Assembly: GCA_947498845.1 (NCBI GenBank)
Contig: CANMLX010000012.1
Location: 1-64,000, forward strand
DNA: 64,000 bases
DNA from: an uncultured Flavobacteriaceae bacterium
GTDB taxonomy: Bacteria > Bacteroidota > Bacteroidia > Flavobacteriales > Flavobacteriaceae
Direction of reading: 5' to 3'
Positions 41,819-50,897 of the stretch are shown one piece after another (the stretch's first letter is position 1; each line of letters starts with the position of its first letter). Position numbers and translations under genes: made by a program. Under the pieces are notes generated by a model. The model worked only from the letters and a program-made list of their open reading frames with translations. It did no database searches and was not told where the DNA came from.

Positions 41819-44290
41819 ATGAGTGATGAATTTGATATACTAGAATCTTCCTCGTCGTCTTCCCCATCTTCTATTACTTTTGATATAAAAAAGTTTTTAT
41901 TTAGGGCATTGAGATATTGGAAATTGTTTCTATTACTTTTTTTAATCGGTGTTTTTTTTGTGTATCAAAAAAATGTGAGAGAAGAGTTTTCGTATCGTTT
42001 AGGGACTAAAATATCAATAGAAGATGATAGTAATCCCTTGTTTACGTCTAACGCAAGTTTAACATTTAATTGGGGAGGCGTTACTGCAAAAGTGCAAACC
42101 ATGATTGTAAGTTTAAAATCACGATCACATCATGAGAAAGTAGTTGAAAGGTTAGAGTTTTATAAAAGCTATTTAAAACAAGGAAAGTATAGAAAACAAG
42201 ATATATATAAAGCAGCACCTTTTAGGTTTAATCATAAAAAAGATGCACCTCAATTATTAAATATTCCTGTGAAAATAACGTTTATAGATTCTCTTAAATA
42301 CGAACTAGAAATTGATTTTACAAGTGATGTTGTGGCCACTCAAAATTATGTTACCAAGCATATTCAGCAAATACATGTACCACAAGGTGTTTTTAAAAAA
42401 CAGTTTAATGTAAATGAAACTTTAGATTTACCATTTTTAAAAGGTGTAGTTCGTGTTATAGAAAATAAAAGAATTGTTCCTGGAGCATTCTTCTTTCTTC
42501 AGTTTAGAAATTTTAACGGCGTTGTAGCTAGTTACAGGGGGAGAACTTCTGTTGCAAATATTAGAAACTCACCTATTATTGATATTTCGCTAGTAGATAA
42601 AAACACACATAAGATTGTAGATTATTTAAATGAAATTGTTGATGTTTTAAGTGAAGATCAGCTTGATAGGAAAAATCAATATGTTACAAATGCTATAGCC
42701 TTTATTGATGAACAATTGTCTAAAGTTAAAGGGGAGCTTACAGATAATGCAGAAGCTCTAAATGATTACAGAAGAAAAAAGAAAATGTATGGTATAAGCG
42801 ATGAGGGAAAGTTGCTTAATAAAAAATATACAAGCATAGAAGATAAGATAACAGAAATAAATAGTCAATTGTCTTACTATGATATTTTAAAGAATTATTT
42901 ACTAACAAGCAATACGTTTACAGATGTACCCGCACCATCTGTTTCAGGAATACAAGACGGTAATATTTTAGGAAATATTTCCAAAATAAACGATCTTTCT
43001 GTAGAAAAGTCTAAATTACAATATTCAGTTAGAGACAATGCAACGATATTTGACGATTTAAATAGAGAAATCGAAGGGTTGAAAAATGTACTCTTAGAAA
43101 ATATAAGTTCTGTAACTAAAATTTTAAAAAAAGAATTAAAAGAAGCGAATTCTAAGCTGTATGGTGTTGAGTCTAAGTTTGCTAAACTTCCTGAAGAACA
43201 ACAAGAGCTTATGGCTATACAACGAAAGCATTCGCTAAGTCAGCAAACCTATAATGTATTTCTTTCTAAGCGTGGTGAAGCAGAAATAATTAAGGCTTCA
43301 AATGTTTCAGATATTCTTGTAGTCGATTCTGCTAAAAATACAGGAGCTTCTTTATTAGGTAAAAATCTAAATATACGTTATGTTTTTGCATTTTTTATAG
43401 CGCTATTGGTGCCTCTATTATTGGCCTTTATTTTAACTATTCTGGATAACAAAATTCACAGCCCTATGGATTTAGAAAATTTATCTAAGATTCCTGTTTT
43501 AGGTGTTGTTGGTAAAAATACCTTAGATAATAATTTAGCAGTTTTCAGGAAGCCAAAATCTTCGCTTTCAGAGTCGTTTAGATCTGTACGATCTAGTCTT
43601 CAGTATTTTTATAAAAAGCATCATTTAGAAGGCGCAAAAACGGTTATGTTAACATCTTCGGTAAGTGGTGAAGGGAAAACATTTTGTTCTATTAACATAG
43701 CAACAGTTTTTGCTATGAGTGGTAAAAAAACAGTATTATTAGGATTAGATTTAAGAAAACCCAAGATATTTGGAGATTTTAATATTGCGAATGATAGCGG
43801 TATCGTCAATTATTTAATTGGACAAAAAGCATGGAAAGACGTACTACAACAAACCAAAGTAACCAATTTAGATGTTATTACGTCTGGTCCAATTCCTCCA
43901 AACCCTTCAGAACTATTGATTAATGAAAGAATGAATACATTAATTCATGAATTAAAAGAGGTTTATGATTTTATTGTATTAGATACACCTCCAGTAGGTC
44001 TGGTTTCAGATGCATTAGAACTTATCCAATATGCAGATGCTTCCATTTATGTTGTTAGACAAGATTATACTAAAAGGGGTATGATAAACTTAATTAACGA
44101 TAAATACGAAAAGGGAGAAATTAATAACTTGAGTTTTGTTTTTAATGGTTATGATCAAAAAGGGAAATACGGTTATGGTTACGGTTATGGCTACGGCTAT
44201 GGTTATGGTAATTACGCTAATGGGTATCATGAAAACGATGACAACAAATTGAGTTTTTGGGGGAGATTGAAATCTTTATTTAAATTTTAA
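41819..44290 (+). CDS. polysaccharide co-polymerase / tyrosine kinase (Wzc-like)
   Basis: An 823-residue inner-membrane protein. Wzz-type N-terminus with membrane helix LFLLLFLIGVFFVY near residue 38, a long coiled-coil periplasmic region (about 280-500), second helix FAFFIALLVPLLLAFILTI (about 523-541), then a cytoplasmic BY-kinase domain (about 600-790): Walker A SGEGKTFCSINIA, Walker A' KTVLLGLDLRKPK, Walker B FIVLDTPPVGL. The C-terminus is a Tyr/Gly tail (YGYGYGYGYGYGNYANGY), the autophosphorylation cluster. Controls chain length and export. Confidence 0.93.
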   Translation: MSDEFDILESSSSSSPSSITFDIKKFLFRALRYWKLFLLLFLIGVFFVYQKNVREEFSYRLGTKISIEDDSNPLFTSNASLTFNWGGVTAKVQTMIVSLKSRSHHEKVVERLEFYKSYLKQGKYRKQDIYKAAPFRFNHKKDAPQLLNIPVKITFIDSLKYELEIDFTSDVVATQNYVTKHIQQIHVPQGVFKKQFNVNETLDLPFLKGVVRVIENKRIVPGAFFFLQFRNFNGVVASYRGRTSVANIRNSPIIDISLVDKNTHKIVDYLNEIVDVLSEDQLDRKNQYVTNAIAFIDEQLSKVKGELTDNAEALNDYRRKKKMYGISDEGKLLNKKYTSIEDKITEINSQLSYYDILKNYLLTSNTFTDVPAPSVSGIQDGNILGNISKINDLSVEKSKLQYSVRDNATIFDDLNREIEGLKNVLLENISSVTKILKKELKEANSKLYGVESKFAKLPEEQQELMAIQRKHSLSQQTYNVFLSKRGEAEIIKASNVSDILVVDSAKNTGASLLGKNLNIRYVFAFFIALLVPLLLAFILTILDNKIHSPMDLENLSKIPVLGVVGKNTLDNNLAVFRKPKSSLSESFRSVRSSLQYFYKKHHLEGAKTVMLTSSVSGEGKTFCSINIATVFAMSGKKTVLLGLDLRKPKIFGDFNIANDSGIVNYLIGQKAWKDVLQQTKVTNLDVITSGPIPPNPSELLINERMNTLIHELKEVYDFIVLDTPPVGLVSDALELIQYADASIYVVRQDYTKRGMINLINDKYEKGEINNLSFVFNGYDQKGKYGYGYGYGYGYGYGNYANGYHENDDNKLSFWGRLKSLFKF

Positions 44291-44309
44291 AATAACGTCG
44301 AAATTAATA

Positions 44310-45101
44310 TTGAAAGAAAAGCTACTTAAAGAAGCTATTAAGAGTGCAATTGATGCTGGGGCAGAAATAATGAAAATTTATTCTGTTGGTTTTGATGTCA
44401 CCTTAAAGACTGATAATTCACCACTAACAGCTGCAGACGAAAAAGCAAATGCCATAATAAATAATCGTTTAAATAAAACAGGTATTCCCATTATTAGTGA
44501 AGAAAATAAGCAAACAAATTATAGTATTAGGAAAAAATGGGAAAGGTGTTGGATGGTAGATCCTTTAGATGGTACTAAAGAATTTATAAAACGCAATGGT
44601 GAGTTTACAGTAAATATAGCATTAATAGAAAATAATAAGCCTATTTTAGGTGTTATATATGTACCAGTATCTAAAACCTTATACTATGCAATAGTTCATG
44701 ATAATGAAGCTTATAAAGTTAAATTGAATAAGCATGAATTTGTGGAGAGTATATTTGTAATTAGAGAAGAAATTATACCTAATAAATCTTCTGATAGCGA
44801 AATTAAAATAGTAGGAAGTCGTTCTCATAAAAGTAAAGAGACAAATACTTTTATAAAAAAAATGAAAGATAAAGGAACTAAAATTAATTTAATTAGTAGA
44901 GGAAGTTCCTTAAAGTTCTGTTTAGTTGCAGAAGGAGAAGCGCATGTATATCCTAGATTTGCTCCTACAATGGAATGGGACACCGCAGCGGGACATGCTA
45001 TATGTAATGCAGTTCGCTTGAAAGTAAAACAAATTGATAGTAACAACGAACTGTTTTATAACAAAGAAAACTTGCTTAATCCTTATTTCATAGTGCAGTA
45101 A
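44310..45101 (+). CDS. cysQ: 3'(2'),5'-bisphosphate nucleotidase
   Basis: A 263-residue enzyme of the inositol-phosphatase superfamily that removes the 3' phosphate from PAP (and PAPS). It starts at TTG (44310), 19 bp after the previous stop. Metal-binding motifs: GTPIISEEN-like IPIISEENKQ, MVDPLDGTKEFIKRNGEFTV (about 84-103) and WDTAAGHAI (about residue 215). It removes the PAP produced by sulfotransferases, matching the APS kinase directly downstream and the sulfotransferase at 56162. Confidence 0.92.
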   Translation: MKEKLLKEAIKSAIDAGAEIMKIYSVGFDVTLKTDNSPLTAADEKANAIINNRLNKTGIPIISEENKQTNYSIRKKWERCWMVDPLDGTKEFIKRNGEFTVNIALIENNKPILGVIYVPVSKTLYYAIVHDNEAYKVKLNKHEFVESIFVIREEIIPNKSSDSEIKIVGSRSHKSKETNTFIKKMKDKGTKINLISRGSSLKFCLVAEGEAHVYPRFAPTMEWDTAAGHAICNAVRLKVKQIDSNNELFYNKENLLNPYFIVQ

Positions 45102-45104
45102 TAT

Positions 45105-45689
45105 ATGGAACACAATAAAAAACAGGATTATTCGGTAACAAAAGCAGATAGAGTGAAAATTAATGCGCATAAGCCATGTTTAATATGGTTTACAGGATTG
45201 TCTGGAGCAGGGAAATCCACTATTGCCAATTTATTAGAACAAGAGTTACATAAAAAAGGGATTCATACCTATAGTTTAGATGGTGATAATTTAAGGCGAG
45301 GACTTAATAAAGATCTTAAGTTTACTAAAGAAGATCGATTTGAAAATTTAAGACGAACAGCAGAGGTCGCTAAATTATTTATAGACGCAGGTTTGGTAGT
45401 TATTGCTGCATTTATTACACCTTATAATAAAATAAGAGAAGACATTAAAGCGATTGTTGGTAGTGAGTTTTATGTGGAGGTTTTTGTAAATACACCAATA
45501 GAGGTATGTGAAGAACGCGATGTTAAAGGGCTGTATAAAAAAGCACGCTCTGGTAAAATTAAAAATTTTACAGGTATTACATCTCCGTTTGAGATTCCTG
45601 AAAACGCAACAATTGAAATTAAAACAACTATAGAAAGTGAGCATGAAGCAGTTAATAAAATATTAACTGTTTTGGAAACTAAATTATAA
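45105..45689 (+). CDS. cysC: adenylyl-sulfate kinase
   Basis: A 194-residue APS kinase that makes the sulfate donor PAPS. The P-loop is WFTGLSGAGKSTIANLLE (about 27-44), with DGDNLRRGLNKDL and the lid motif GLYKKARSGKIKNFTGITSPFE. It follows cysQ by 3 bp. ATP sulfurylase genes, which often accompany it, are not in the window, so APS must come from elsewhere. Confidence 0.95.
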   Translation: MEHNKKQDYSVTKADRVKINAHKPCLIWFTGLSGAGKSTIANLLEQELHKKGIHTYSLDGDNLRRGLNKDLKFTKEDRFENLRRTAEVAKLFIDAGLVVIAAFITPYNKIREDIKAIVGSEFYVEVFVNTPIEVCEERDVKGLYKKARSGKIKNFTGITSPFEIPENATIEIKTTIESEHEAVNKILTVLETKL

Positions 45690-45707
45690 AGTACTACAAA
45701 AATTTAA

Positions 45708-46553
45708 ATGGCACTTGAAACTAAGATATACCAAAAAGAAAATAATTTAAAATTTGGAAGACTTTTAAAAGAGAGCTGCAAAGATTTTTTTAATTCTCAT
45801 TTTTTAGCAAAACAATTAGCATCCAGAGATATTAAATCTCAATATAGGCAATCCTATTTAGGCATTATTTGGGCATTTATTACACCAGTAACATCTGCTT
45901 TGGTTTGGATTTTTTTAAACTTATCAGGAACTATCAAGCTCACAGATACAGGTATGCCTTATCCTGTATATGCTTTTTCTGGAACTTTAATTTGGTCAAT
46001 TATTAAAGAGGCTATTAATCTACCAACTAATACTACAAACGCCGCTAGAGGTATTATTACGAAAATAAATTTCCCAAAGGAAGCTTTAGTATTGTCAGGT
46101 ATTTATAAACTATTTTTTAATACCTCTATAAAAATAGGGCTTTTACTTATTTTTATTTTTGCCTTTGGTATCGGTTTTCATTGGTTGTTGTTATTATTCC
46201 CTTTAGCAGTTATAGTCGTTATTTTATTTGGTACAACTTTAGGTCTTTTCATAACGCCTATAAGTTTGATATATAACGATATTGCTAAAATTGTGAGTAT
46301 GGGCTTAGGTTTATTAATGTACATAACGCCCGTTGTTTATGCAATACCTAAAAAGGGGTTTATGAAAACTGTTATGGAAGTTAATCCTTTTTCGGCATTG
46401 ATTATTACTACCAGAAATTTAGCAATGGGACATACTTCAGAATATTTAGGATATTTTGTTAGTATTTCAATAACTAGTTTTTTCTTGTTTTTTCTTGGGT
46501 TATTATTTTATAGAATTTCAATTCCTGTAATTGTAGAACGTCTAAATGCTTAA
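45708..46553 (+). CDS. ABC-2 type polysaccharide export permease (Wzm-like)
   Basis: A 281-residue membrane protein with the amphipathic N-terminus SRDIKSQYRQSYLGIIWAFITP typical of O-antigen/teichoic acid exporter permeases, then six membrane helices. It overlaps the ATPase gene that follows. Together they export a lipid-linked glycan across the inner membrane. Confidence 0.93.
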   Translation: MALETKIYQKENNLKFGRLLKESCKDFFNSHFLAKQLASRDIKSQYRQSYLGIIWAFITPVTSALVWIFLNLSGTIKLTDTGMPYPVYAFSGTLIWSIIKEAINLPTNTTNAARGIITKINFPKEALVLSGIYKLFFNTSIKIGLLLIFIFAFGIGFHWLLLLFPLAVIVVILFGTTLGLFITPISLIYNDIAKIVSMGLGLLMYITPVVYAIPKKGFMKTVMEVNPFSALIITTRNLAMGHTSEYLGYFVSISITSFFLFFLGLLFYRISIPVIVERLNA

Positions 46554-47763
46554 AACAATGGAAAATGAAATTCTAGTTAAGGTAGAAGGGGTATCTAAAA
46601 AGTTTTGTAAAGACTTAAAAACAAGTTTATGGTATGGATTGAAAGATTTATTTGCCAATGTTCGAGGAAATAAAAGAGAAAGAGACTTACGAGAAAAAGA
46701 ATTTTGGGCTGTAAAAGATATTAATTTTGAGTTGAGGAGAGGAGAATGTTTAGGGCTAATAGGTCATAATGGTGCAGGAAAATCTACGTTGCTAAAAATA
46801 TTAAATGGTTTAATTAATCCAGATGCAGGACAAGTAACTATTAGAGGCCGTGTTGGAGCACTTATTGAATTAGGAGCCGGCTTTAATCCTATTTTAAGTG
46901 GAAGAGAAAATATATATAACAATGGAGCAGTACTAGGTTTCACCAAGAAAGAAATAGATGCTAAAATAGAGGATATAATAGATTTTTCTGAAATACGAGA
47001 ATTTATTGATATGCCAGTGCAAAACTATAGTTCTGGTATGAAAGTACGTTTGGGGTTTGCTGTGGCTGCGCAAATGGATCCAGATGTTTTGATTATTGAT
47101 GAAGTTTTAGCGGTCGGAGATTTAGGGTTTGTATTAAAGTGTTTTAAAACCATAGATGCTATTTTGCCTAATACAGCTATTGTTTTTGTAAGTCATAATA
47201 TGCCAATGGTTTCCCGAATTTGTAATCAAATTGTTCTAATGGAGCATGGTAAATCAAAGTTTCAAGGAAAAGATGTTAGCAAAGCTATTGATTTATATTA
47301 TAGTCGTTTCTCTGAAAACGAGACTAATATTGTGTTTGATGATGGGAATGTTGTTTTAGAAAAAGTGGAAATATTGAATTCTAAGCGGCATAATAATATA
47401 AACCAATTAACTTGGGGGAGTAATTTAGAGATTGATTTTTTATTTACTGTAAAAGATCTAGGAGAATCCCCAGTTTTTATTTTAAGTATTTTTGATAAAG
47501 AACAACGTCCAGTTGCTATGCTAACTCCAAGTTCGCGTAAGGATCAAATAAAAATTAAAAATAACAGTATCCGTTTTTTAATTAAGCACAATAACCTTCA
47601 ATTGTCTAAAGGCATATATTCTATTAGTATTTCAGCAAATAATATGAAAACAAAAGAACCTATGTTAAGAATAAATGAAATAATTAACTTTCAGATGACA
47701 AGTGAGTTAGATATATGGCCACCATTTTTGTTGAATTCTCAATATGAAAACATTTTAGATTGA
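46546..47763 (+). CDS. ABC transporter ATP-binding protein, polysaccharide export (Wzt-like)
   Basis: A 405-residue ATPase; start at 46546 (8-bp overlap with the permease) or at the Met at 46558. Walker A GHNGAGKSTLLKIL (about residue 75), signature NYSSGMKVRLGF, Walker B VLIIDEVLAVGD. The C-terminal 140 residues (about 265-405) are beta-rich, like the Wzt-C carbohydrate-binding domain that reads the capped end of the glycan in ABC-exported O antigens. Confidence 0.92.
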   Translation: MLKTMENEILVKVEGVSKKFCKDLKTSLWYGLKDLFANVRGNKRERDLREKEFWAVKDINFELRRGECLGLIGHNGAGKSTLLKILNGLINPDAGQVTIRGRVGALIELGAGFNPILSGRENIYNNGAVLGFTKKEIDAKIEDIIDFSEIREFIDMPVQNYSSGMKVRLGFAVAAQMDPDVLIIDEVLAVGDLGFVLKCFKTIDAILPNTAIVFVSHNMPMVSRICNQIVLMEHGKSKFQGKDVSKAIDLYYSRFSENETNIVFDDGNVVLEKVEILNSKRHNNINQLTWGSNLEIDFLFTVKDLGESPVFILSIFDKEQRPVAMLTPSSRKDQIKIKNNSIRFLIKHNNLQLSKGIYSISISANNMKTKEPMLRINEIINFQMTSELDIWPPFLLNSQYENILD

Positions 47764-47821
47764 TGTATTTTGTGAAAAAATATTGTAGACTCTCCATGAA
47801 AAATAAAACTTTTAAAAAATA

Positions 47822-48895
47822 ATGATTAACGTTACCAAAACATTTTTACCTCCGCAAGAAGAGTATGATGTCATTCTAAAAAGAGCCTGGGATACTAATT
47901 GGATAACAAATCGAGGCTCTTTAGTTTTGGAATTGGAAAATAAATTAAAAGATTATTTAGCCGTTTCAAATATCATTACTACTACAAACGGTACTTTACC
48001 ACTACAAATAGCAATAAAGGCTTTGGGTATTAAAGGAGAAGTTATTACAACTCCCTTTAGTTATGTCGCAACAACATCATCAATAATTTGGGAAGGTTGT
48101 AGTCCTATTTTTGTTGATATACATCCAGAATATTTAACGATAGATGAAACAAAAATTGAAGCAGCTATTACTTCAAAAACAACAGCAGTATTAGCTACCC
48201 ATGTATTTGGTAATCCATGTAATATCGAAAGAATAGAAAGCATTGCGAAAAAGTACAATCTTAATGTTATCTACGATGCAGCTCATTGTTTTGGAGTGAA
48301 GTATAAGCACAAATCAATATTTAATTATGGTAATATAAGTACATGCAGTTTTCATGCAACAAAACTATTTCATACAGCTGAAGGAGGGGCTTTATTTACA
48401 AAATCAAAGCTTATTAATGATACGTTGTTTTACCACCATAATTTTGGACATCAAGGCCCTGAAGCTTTTCAAGGTTTGGGAATTAACGCAAAAATGAGCG
48501 AACTTCAAGCAGCAATGGGATTATCGTTGTTACCTTACATGGGAGATATAATGGAAGGAAGAAAAGCTATTTGTGAACTATATAATAAAGCCTTTAAAAA
48601 TAGAAACCTACAGTTACTTAAAATAAGAGAATATACAGAGTGGAATTATAGTTATTACCCCGTGATTTTTGAAAGTGAAATACAATTAGAAAAAGTAAAG
48701 GAAGCTTTAGAACGAGAAAAAATTTTCCCTAGACGTTATTTTTATCCGAGTTTGAACACTTTACCTTATGTCAAGAATGATAAAAAATTAATTTCAGATG
48801 ATATTTCTAAAAGAATACTTTGTTTGCCATTATATTACGGTTTGTTGCAAAAAGATGTCGAAAATATAATAAAATTAGTAATAGAGCAATTATGA
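47822..48895 (+). CDS. DegT/DnrJ/EryC1-family sugar aminotransferase
   Basis: A 357-residue PLP enzyme that aminates a nucleotide keto-sugar. The PLP lysine lies in CSFHATKLFHTAEGGALF (about residue 181), and the YDAAHCFG acidic motif precedes it. The N-terminus PPQEEYDVILKRAWDTNWIT is normal for the family. Indicates an amino sugar in the glycan. Its stop overlaps the WbqC start (ATGA). Confidence 0.93.
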   Translation: MINVTKTFLPPQEEYDVILKRAWDTNWITNRGSLVLELENKLKDYLAVSNIITTTNGTLPLQIAIKALGIKGEVITTPFSYVATTSSIIWEGCSPIFVDIHPEYLTIDETKIEAAITSKTTAVLATHVFGNPCNIERIESIAKKYNLNVIYDAAHCFGVKYKHKSIFNYGNISTCSFHATKLFHTAEGGALFTKSKLINDTLFYHHNFGHQGPEAFQGLGINAKMSELQAAMGLSLLPYMGDIMEGRKAICELYNKAFKNRNLQLLKIREYTEWNYSYYPVIFESEIQLEKVKEALEREKIFPRRYFYPSLNTLPYVKNDKKLISDDISKRILCLPLYYGLLQKDVENIIKLVIEQL

Positions 48896-49596
48896 AACTA
48901 GCAATTATGCAGCCGTATATATTTCCTTATATAGGTTATTTTCAGTTAGTAAATGCTGTGGACAAATTTGTGTTTTTTGATGATGTCAATTTTATAAAAA
49001 AAGGATATATCAATAGAAATAATATATTGAGTAATGGAAAAAGTTATTCATTTACTATTTCATGTAAAAAAATAAGTCAAAATAAGCTTATTAACGAAAC
49101 TTATCTAAATTTCACCTTAAAAGAAAAATCAAAACTTCTTTCAAGTTTAAAACAAAACTACCAAAAGGCGCCTTTTTTTAAAGAGGTTTATCCAGTAATA
49201 GAGCATTTTTTTTCTTCTTATAAAGGAAAAACTATCTCAGAAATTTCAGCAGATAGTGTAATGTTAGTAGCAAAATATTTGAACTTAAAAACATCTTTTA
49301 GTTTTAGTTCTGTAAGGCATGGTGAAAGTATAAAATTCAAAGCTGCAAAGCGTATTATCACTATTTGTGAAAAAGAAAATGCAGAACAATATATTAATCC
49401 AATTGGAGGAGTTAAATTATATGACAAAACAGAATTTTTAAATCATGGTATTGATTTACGTTTTATAAAATCTAAACCAATTGTTTATAAACAATTTGAT
49501 GGTGATTTTGTACCTTGGTTATCTATTATTGATGTTATGATGTTTAATTCTATTAGTGATATTAAACAGCTTCTTAATAATTACGAATTTATATGA
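48892..49596 (+). CDS. WbqC-family protein
   Basis: A 234-residue protein starting at the ATG at 48892 in an ATGA overlap. The start MKLAIMQPYIFPYIGYFQLV and the FFDDVNFIKKGYINRN box are signatures of WbqC/WbmP-type proteins, found in polysaccharide clusters next to DegT aminotransferases. The biochemical role is not firmly established; in some pathways it is linked to acylation of amino sugars. Confidence 0.9.
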   Translation: MKLAIMQPYIFPYIGYFQLVNAVDKFVFFDDVNFIKKGYINRNNILSNGKSYSFTISCKKISQNKLINETYLNFTLKEKSKLLSSLKQNYQKAPFFKEVYPVIEHFFSSYKGKTISEISADSVMLVAKYLNLKTSFSFSSVRHGESIKFKAAKRIITICEKENAEQYINPIGGVKLYDKTEFLNHGIDLRFIKSKPIVYKQFDGDFVPWLSIIDVMMFNSISDIKQLLNNYEFI

Positions 49597-50231
49597 ATAA
49601 TTACAGCTATAAAAAAATAATAGAACATTATGAGAGTTGTCTGGAAAAACATGGAGATACACATCTAGGAGTTGATTGGCCAAAATTAGAAGATGTTGAC
49701 AAACGCTATCAAATTATGATGGATATTATTAGGATAAATAAAGATTCTAATAATAAAGTATCTGTTTTAGATTTTGGCTGTGGGACCTCCCATTTGTTAG
49801 ATTATATCAATAAAAATAATTATAATAATATTGATTATTCGGGTTTAGATATTTCAAAAAAATTTATCGATGTAGCTAAAAATAAATATCCTGATATTAA
49901 TTTCTACTGTGTAAATATATTAGAAAACAATAAAAGTATCCCGAATTTTGATTATGTATTAATGAATGGTGTATTTACCGAAAAGATGGATTTGTCTTTT
50001 GACGATATGTGGGCGTATTTTACCAAATTACTTACTGTTATTTATACTAAAGTAGAAAAAGGTTTAGCATTTAATGTCATGTCAAAAACAGTAGATTGGG
50101 AAAGGGAAGATTTGTTTCATGTTTCGTTAGATTTATTAAGTGATTTTTTATGTAAAAATTTAACAAGAAATTTTATTGTAAGAAATGATTATGGTCTATA
50201 TGAGTATACCGTTTACGTAATAAAAAAATAA
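49593..50231 (+). CDS. class I SAM-dependent methyltransferase
   Basis: A 212-residue protein with motif I VSVLDFGCGTSHLLDYI (about residues 52-68) and post-I LDISKKFIDVAK, plus a C-terminal YGLYEYTVYVIKK strand. It overlaps WbqC by 4 bp. Probably methylates the sugar or its acyl group made by the neighbouring genes. Confidence 0.87.
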   Translation: MNNYSYKKIIEHYESCLEKHGDTHLGVDWPKLEDVDKRYQIMMDIIRINKDSNNKVSVLDFGCGTSHLLDYINKNNYNNIDYSGLDISKKFIDVAKNKYPDINFYCVNILENNKSIPNFDYVLMNGVFTEKMDLSFDDMWAYFTKLLTVIYTKVEKGLAFNVMSKTVDWEREDLFHVSLDLLSDFLCKNLTRNFIVRNDYGLYEYTVYVIKK

Positions 50232-50234
50232 AGG

Positions 50235-50897
50235 ATGGCAAAAGTAATTATTTTTGGAATTCAAGATTTTGCAGAATTAGCACATTATTATATTGAAAAT
50301 GATACAAAACACGACGTAGTTGCTTTTTGTTTGCATAAAGCTTACATGCCAAGTGACCCTTTTTTTAAAGGTCTACCAATTATTGATTTTGAAAATGTAG
50401 AAAAAGATTATGCTCCTTCGAAATATTATTTTTTTGCTCCCATGGCTCCAAAAAAAATGAACAAAGTAAGAGAAGAGGTTTATAATGAGATTAAACAAAA
50501 GGGCTATAAGTTTATTAGTTATATAAGCTCTAAAGCGACTCTTTTTGATAATGAAATAGGCGATAATTGTTTTATACTAGAAAATAATACCATCCAACCT
50601 TTTACAAGAATTGGGAATAATGTGGTGCTTTGGAGTGGTAACCATATAGGGCATCATTCCATAATAAAAGATCATGTTATGTTTACATCGCATGTTGTAC
50701 TATCTGGACATTGTGTTGTAGAGTCGAATTGTTTTTTAGGAGTAAATGCAACAATTAGAGATGCTATTATTTTAGCAGAAGGAACTTTAGTGGGAATGGC
50801 TGCTTCAATTACAAAAAACACAGATGCTTGGGGTGTTTATATTGGAAATCCTGCAAAAAAACTAGAGAAAAAAACTAGTTTAAATTTAAATATATGA
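50235..50897 (+). CDS. NeuD/PglD-like sugar O- or N-acyltransferase
   Basis: A 220-residue protein with an N-terminal Rossmann-like part (KVIIFGIQDFAELAHYYIEN) and a left-handed beta-helix of hexapeptide repeats (IGDNCFILENNTIQPFTRIG, about 100-200), with the His of GNHIGHHSIIKDH as the likely catalytic base. Members acetylate UDP-linked amino sugars (PglD) or sialic acid (NeuD). Fits the aminotransferase upstream. Confidence 0.88.
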   Translation: MAKVIIFGIQDFAELAHYYIENDTKHDVVAFCLHKAYMPSDPFFKGLPIIDFENVEKDYAPSKYYFFAPMAPKKMNKVREEVYNEIKQKGYKFISYISSKATLFDNEIGDNCFILENNTIQPFTRIGNNVVLWSGNHIGHHSIIKDHVMFTSHVVLSGHCVVESNCFLGVNATIRDAIILAEGTLVGMAASITKNTDAWGVYIGNPAKKLEKKTSLNLNI

